From the NCBI RefSeq assembly GCF_001040945.1, contig NZ_CP011930.1, forward strand, positions 4,087,021 through 4,151,020: 64,000 nucleotides of DNA, in the 5' to 3' direction. This DNA comes from Herbaspirillum seropedicae (GTDB lineage Bacteria > Pseudomonadota > Gammaproteobacteria > Burkholderiales > Burkholderiaceae_D). This document shows positions 59,427 to 64,000 of this stretch, one piece after another. The position numbers and the translations under genes were made by a program. The first letter of the stretch is position 1. The number at the start of each line of letters is the position of its first letter. The notes below the pieces were generated by a model that made no database searches, had not been told where the DNA came from, and saw nothing but the letters and a program-made list of their open reading frames with translations.

Positions 59427-60569
59427 ATGAGTTCACCAGACACTTCCGTTTCGCCCCGTATCATCCTGCTGCTGCGCGAGCTGGCCCGCGCCCTGCTGCC
59501 CACGCTGCTGATCAACCTGATGTGCGCGCTGGCCGTGACCTACCTGCTGCGCATCGGCGACGGCTTCTATGAAAACCTGCAGATATCGATGTGCATCGGC
59601 CTCTTGGCGATGTTGCTGATCAATGGCGCGCGCCTGCTGATCTGGGGGGACGATGAGCCCAACAAGCTCGGCTTCGCCGTGCTGCTGGCCGTGCTGGCGC
59701 CGCTGGCGGTGCTGCTGGGACGGGTGCTGGCCACCCTGCTGCTGGGTCAGCCCGTGGTGAGCCTGGTGCCCGAGCACAGCGACAACATCATTGCGGTCAT
59801 GGTGCTGACCTTCCTGGTCTGCTTTGGCGCCACGGTGTTCTTCTGGAATCGCCAGAAGATGGCCACCCTCCAGGCCCACGCCAGCGAAGTCGAGAAGCAT
59901 GCCGTGCTGGCCCAGCTGCAGACGCTGCAGGCGCAGATCGAACCGCACATGCTGTTCAACACCCTGGCTACCTTGCAATCGCTCATCAGCACCGATCCGC
60001 TGCAGGCCGAGCTGATGCTCAACCAGCTGGTGCAATACCTGCGCACCACCCTGTCGGCCTCGCGTGCCGACAGTTGCTCGCTGCAACAGGAATTCGACCT
60101 GATCAAGGCCTACCTGGGCCTGATGTCGCTGCGCATGGGCCTGCGCCTGTCCTACACCCTGCAACTGCCGTCGCACCTGGGCCGGCTGCGCCTGGCGCCG
60201 ATGCTGTTGCAGCCGCTGGTGGAAAACGCCATCAAGCATGGCCTGGAACCCAAGGTGGACGGCGGCAACTGCACCGTACGCGCAGCGGTCCACAACGACA
60301 TGCTGGTGCTGAGCGTGCTCGACACCGGCGTGGGCCTGCCCACCAGCGTGAGCCTGAACCAACCGCCCGCGCAGAAGGAACCGGTCATCGGCATGCATTT
60401 CGGGCTGGACAACATCCGCGAGCGCCTGTCCACCCTCTACGGCCCGCTGGCCGAGCTGATCATCACCCACAACGTCCCCGCCGGCGCGATGGCGCAGATC
60501 ACCATCCCGCTCAAGTCGCTCAAGAGCGCCCACCGCAGCGGCAAAGCGGGCCGCTCGCCCGCGCTGTAA
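59427..60569 (+). CDS. LytS-type sensor histidine kinase
   Basis: A 380-residue kinase of the His_kinase/YpdA class. Four hydrophobic segments in the first ~145 residues are followed by a coiled stretch and the H-box AQIEPHMLFNTLATLQSLI, with His174 as acceptor. The ATPase part has PLVENAIKHGLEP (N box), LDTGVGLP (G1) and GLDNIRERL (G2). The signal is unknown. It is followed 17 bp later by its LytTR response regulator. Confidence 0.92.
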   Translation: MSSPDTSVSPRIILLLRELARALLPTLLINLMCALAVTYLLRIGDGFYENLQISMCIGLLAMLLINGARLLIWGDDEPNKLGFAVLLAVLAPLAVLLGRVLATLLLGQPVVSLVPEHSDNIIAVMVLTFLVCFGATVFFWNRQKMATLQAHASEVEKHAVLAQLQTLQAQIEPHMLFNTLATLQSLISTDPLQAELMLNQLVQYLRTTLSASRADSCSLQQEFDLIKAYLGLMSLRMGLRLSYTLQLPSHLGRLRLAPMLLQPLVENAIKHGLEPKVDGGNCTVRAAVHNDMLVLSVLDTGVGLPTSVSLNQPPAQKEPVIGMHFGLDNIRERLSTLYGPLAELIITHNVPAGAMAQITIPLKSLKSAHRSGKAGRSPAL

Positions 60570-60586
60570 GCCCCGGAGCATCCAGC

Positions 60587-61393
60587 ATGGCCGTATCCGC
60601 CCTCATCGCCGAAGACGAACCCCTGCTGGCGCGCGCCCTGCAGAACACCCTGCAACGTTGCTGGCCGGAACTGGAAACGCCGCGCTTGGCGGCCAATGGC
60701 GTGCAAGCCTTGGAGATGGCGCTGGAAAGCCTGCCGGACGTGCTTTTCCTGGACATCCGCATGCCCGGCCACAGCGGACTGGAGGTGGCGCGTGAGCTGG
60801 CCGAGCAATGGCCGCAGCGGCAGCCCTTCCCGCTGATCGTCTTTGTGACAGCCTATGACGAGCATGCGCTGGAAGCCTTCGAGCGCGCCGCCATCGACTA
60901 CCTGCTCAAGCCGGTCAACGAAGAGCGCCTGGGCAAGACCGTGCAGCGCCTGCGCGCACTGCTGGCGCAACGCGCCGCCAGCAGCCAGGAGCTGCACCTG
61001 GAACAGGCCCTGGCGCAACTACGCCAGCTGGTCAGCGCCGACAGCCCGGTCGCGGCTGCGCCGCCGGCCCGTCTGGAGGTCATCCGCGCCGCCGTCGGCA
61101 ACCGCACCCGCCTGATCCCGGTGGAAGAGGTGATCTACTTCGAAGCCACCGACAAGTATGTCAACGTCGTCACCGCCGATGGCCAGGCGCTCATCCGCAC
61201 CAGCCTGCGCGAACTGATCCCGCAGCTGGACCCGGGCCAGTTCTGGCAGATCCACCGAGGCACCGTGGTCCAGGTGCGCAAGGTGGAGGCCGCCGTGCGC
61301 GACGAGGCCGGCAAGCTCTCCCTGCAACTGCGTGGCCGGCCCGAGAGGCTGGCGGTGAGCCGGCTGTTCGCCCCGCTGTTCAGGCAGATGTAG
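60587..61393 (+). CDS. LytTR family response regulator
   Basis: A 268-residue regulator. The receiver has acidic E9/D10, phospho-acceptor D56 (VLFLDIRMPGHSG) and K in YLLKPVNEERL. A linker (residues ~125-160) leads to a LytTR DNA-binding domain with VEEVIYFEATDKYVNV, IRTSLRELIPQLDPGQFWQIHRGTVV as core. It pairs with the upstream kinase; targets unknown. ATG at 60587 is right for the receiver; the open frame extends 171 codons further into the kinase gene as a shadow. Confidence 0.93.
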   Translation: MAVSALIAEDEPLLARALQNTLQRCWPELETPRLAANGVQALEMALESLPDVLFLDIRMPGHSGLEVARELAEQWPQRQPFPLIVFVTAYDEHALEAFERAAIDYLLKPVNEERLGKTVQRLRALLAQRAASSQELHLEQALAQLRQLVSADSPVAAAPPARLEVIRAAVGNRTRLIPVEEVIYFEATDKYVNVVTADGQALIRTSLRELIPQLDPGQFWQIHRGTVVQVRKVEAAVRDEAGKLSLQLRGRPERLAVSRLFAPLFRQM

Positions 61394-61404
61394 GACCGCC
61401 GACC

Positions 61405-61545
61405 TCAACGGCCATAGTAGTAGCCTGGCCCATAGTACGGGCGGTAGTAATGTGGCTGCGGCGGCCCGGCCGGCACCACCACGCAGGCCGACAAGGTGGC
61501 CGCTGCGACAGCGGCGGCGACGATGAGCTTGAGCCACGATTTCAT
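61405..61545 (-). CDS. Tyr-rich mini-lipoprotein
   Basis: A 46-residue lipoprotein: MKSWLKLIVAAAVAAATLSAC ends in a lipobox (L-S-A-C), then VVVPAGPPQPHYYRPYYGPG and YYYGR. Start ATG at 61545 has GGGAGAG five bases before it. The mature peptide is only 26 residues with eight tyrosines. Similar tiny 'PxxYYxPYYGPG' lipoproteins occur in beta-proteobacteria; function unknown. Convergent with the LytTR gene, 11 bp apart. Confidence 0.78.
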   Translation of the reverse strand: MKSWLKLIVAAAVAAATLSACVVVPAGPPQPHYYRPYYGPGYYYGR

Positions 61546-61789
61546 GATCTCTCCCAGATTCAATTTGATTACGGGACCGGGCAAAACGCCCATCCACGCA
61601 GGCAGGTTGCCAGCGCAAGACCATGACATGTCATGCAGAGCCGTATCATCTGTAACAAGAAAACGGCAGCCCGCGCGCCACTGGCGGCAAAAAATGCGCC
61701 TGGAGCGGGCGCACAGGCCGATGAAACCGGGCGCGTAAGGTAAAATGCAGGCCATCTGAATAAACAGGCCCCCTCCCCCGATTCATCTC

Positions 61790-63541
<1,752 letters not shown>

Positions 63542-63687
63542 GCCTGAACAGGTAAAGTCGGACCCGGGAGGGTCCGGCCAGGGGAATTCGGCCACAGGGC
63601 CACACGGGCGGCAGCGCGCCAGCCGTCCGTGCCATGGGAAGGCGCAGCTGGGCGGCAGCCGCCGCCAGCAGAGCAAGGGGAAGGCTC

Positions 63688-64000
63688 ATGTTCGAGCAGA
63701 TCAAGATCCAGCGCCTGTCGATGTCGTCCATCTACAAGCTGCTGGCCGTGGGTACCACGTTTTCGCTGGTGCCGTTTTCGACGCTGATGGGCGTGCTCTC
63801 GCTGTTCGGTGCACAAACCATCACCTGGGATGGCAAGCACCTGATCGGCTACGACGGCCTGATCGCCTCGCCCTTCATCGGCCTGTTCCTGTCGGCCTTC
63901 ATCACGCTCTTCATGGGCACCATGTGCTGCATCGGCCTGTGGCTGTATTCACTGTGGCGCCCGCTGTCGCTGAAGGTGGAAGCGGTGGACAACCTGGATA
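63688..64000 (+). CDS. Hypothetical membrane protein, 3' end outside window
   Basis: The visible 104 codons begin MFEQIKIQRLSMSSIYKLLA and contain two hydrophobic segments (LLAVGTTFSLVPFSTLMGVL and SPFIGLFLSAFITLFMGTMC then CIGLWLYS). A polar loop of about 20 residues lies between them. It starts 146 bp after glnS with AAGGGGAAGG upstream as ribosome site. No family recognised. Confidence 0.7.
   Translation, partial: MFEQIKIQRLSMSSIYKLLAVGTTFSLVPFSTLMGVLSLFGAQTITWDGKHLIGYDGLIASPFIGLFLSAFITLFMGTMCCIGLWLYSLWRPLSLKVEAVDNLD

Overview
The window is high-GC bacterial chromosome. The gene set and order (nusA-infB-rbfA-truB, ribBA-ribH-nusB, scpB-rluB, a short 4.5S-type SRP RNA) and the protein sequences point to a betaproteobacterium of the Oxalobacteraceae, most like Herbaspirillum. 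That placement is inference from protein resemblance; no search was run. Coding density is high, and nearly every long open frame opposite a real gene is a GC-rich shadow. No rRNA, tRNA or CRISPR array was found.

Layout. 1-4.1 kb: a surface polysaccharide block with a partial GT9-like transferase, two GT8 (LgtC-like) transferases and an O-antigen ligase/polymerase running towards them. 4.3-26.2 kb: core genome with dnaE, trhO, a flavodoxin/pirin/LysR group, gluQ, a DEAD-box helicase, an FAH-family hydrolase with a palindromic operator, a TPR-glycosyltransferase fusion, glucokinase, 4.5S RNA, ubiD, a lytic transglycosylase with a long structured leader, an aminotransferase, nusB, ribH, a ribBA whose GTP cyclohydrolase half has lost its zinc ligands, and dusA.

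26.05-36.55 kb: a genomic island of about 10.5 kb inserted in the 5' end of dusA. It is bounded by a 16-bp direct repeat (26050-26065 and 36534-36549). The island supplied a new 5' end that keeps dusA open, while the original dusA start (MKKALPPRTLSVAPMMDW) lies stranded at 36588. Its integrase is cut short by an IS21-type fragment, so the island is probably fixed in place. Cargo: a P-loop kinase-like protein and a GNAT acetyltransferase; a class D beta-lactamase overlapping an acyltransferase; an overlapping three-gene operon (excisionase-type HTH, alpha/beta hydrolase, DUF4180); a divergent LysR / hypothetical-tautomerase-MBL hydrolase group; and remnants of istA, livF, an MqsA-type antitoxin and an XRE regulator.

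36.6-64 kb: core genome resumes with typA, truB, rbfA, infB, nusA and rimP (a translation/transcription operon with a promoter and a terminator-like hairpin in its leader), rluB and scpB, a PAS-GGDEF-EAL protein, a GltB-like FMN protein, a TusA-like protein, a Nudix hydrolase, alaS, a tiny secreted Lys/His-rich protein, a glycerophosphodiesterase, a LytS/LytTR two-component operon, a Tyr-rich mini-lipoprotein, glnS and the start of a membrane protein.

The strongest unusual signal is the dusA island: both junctions can be read at base level, including the exchanged gene start. The cargo operons, the ribBA half and the rimP leader are secondary points of interest.
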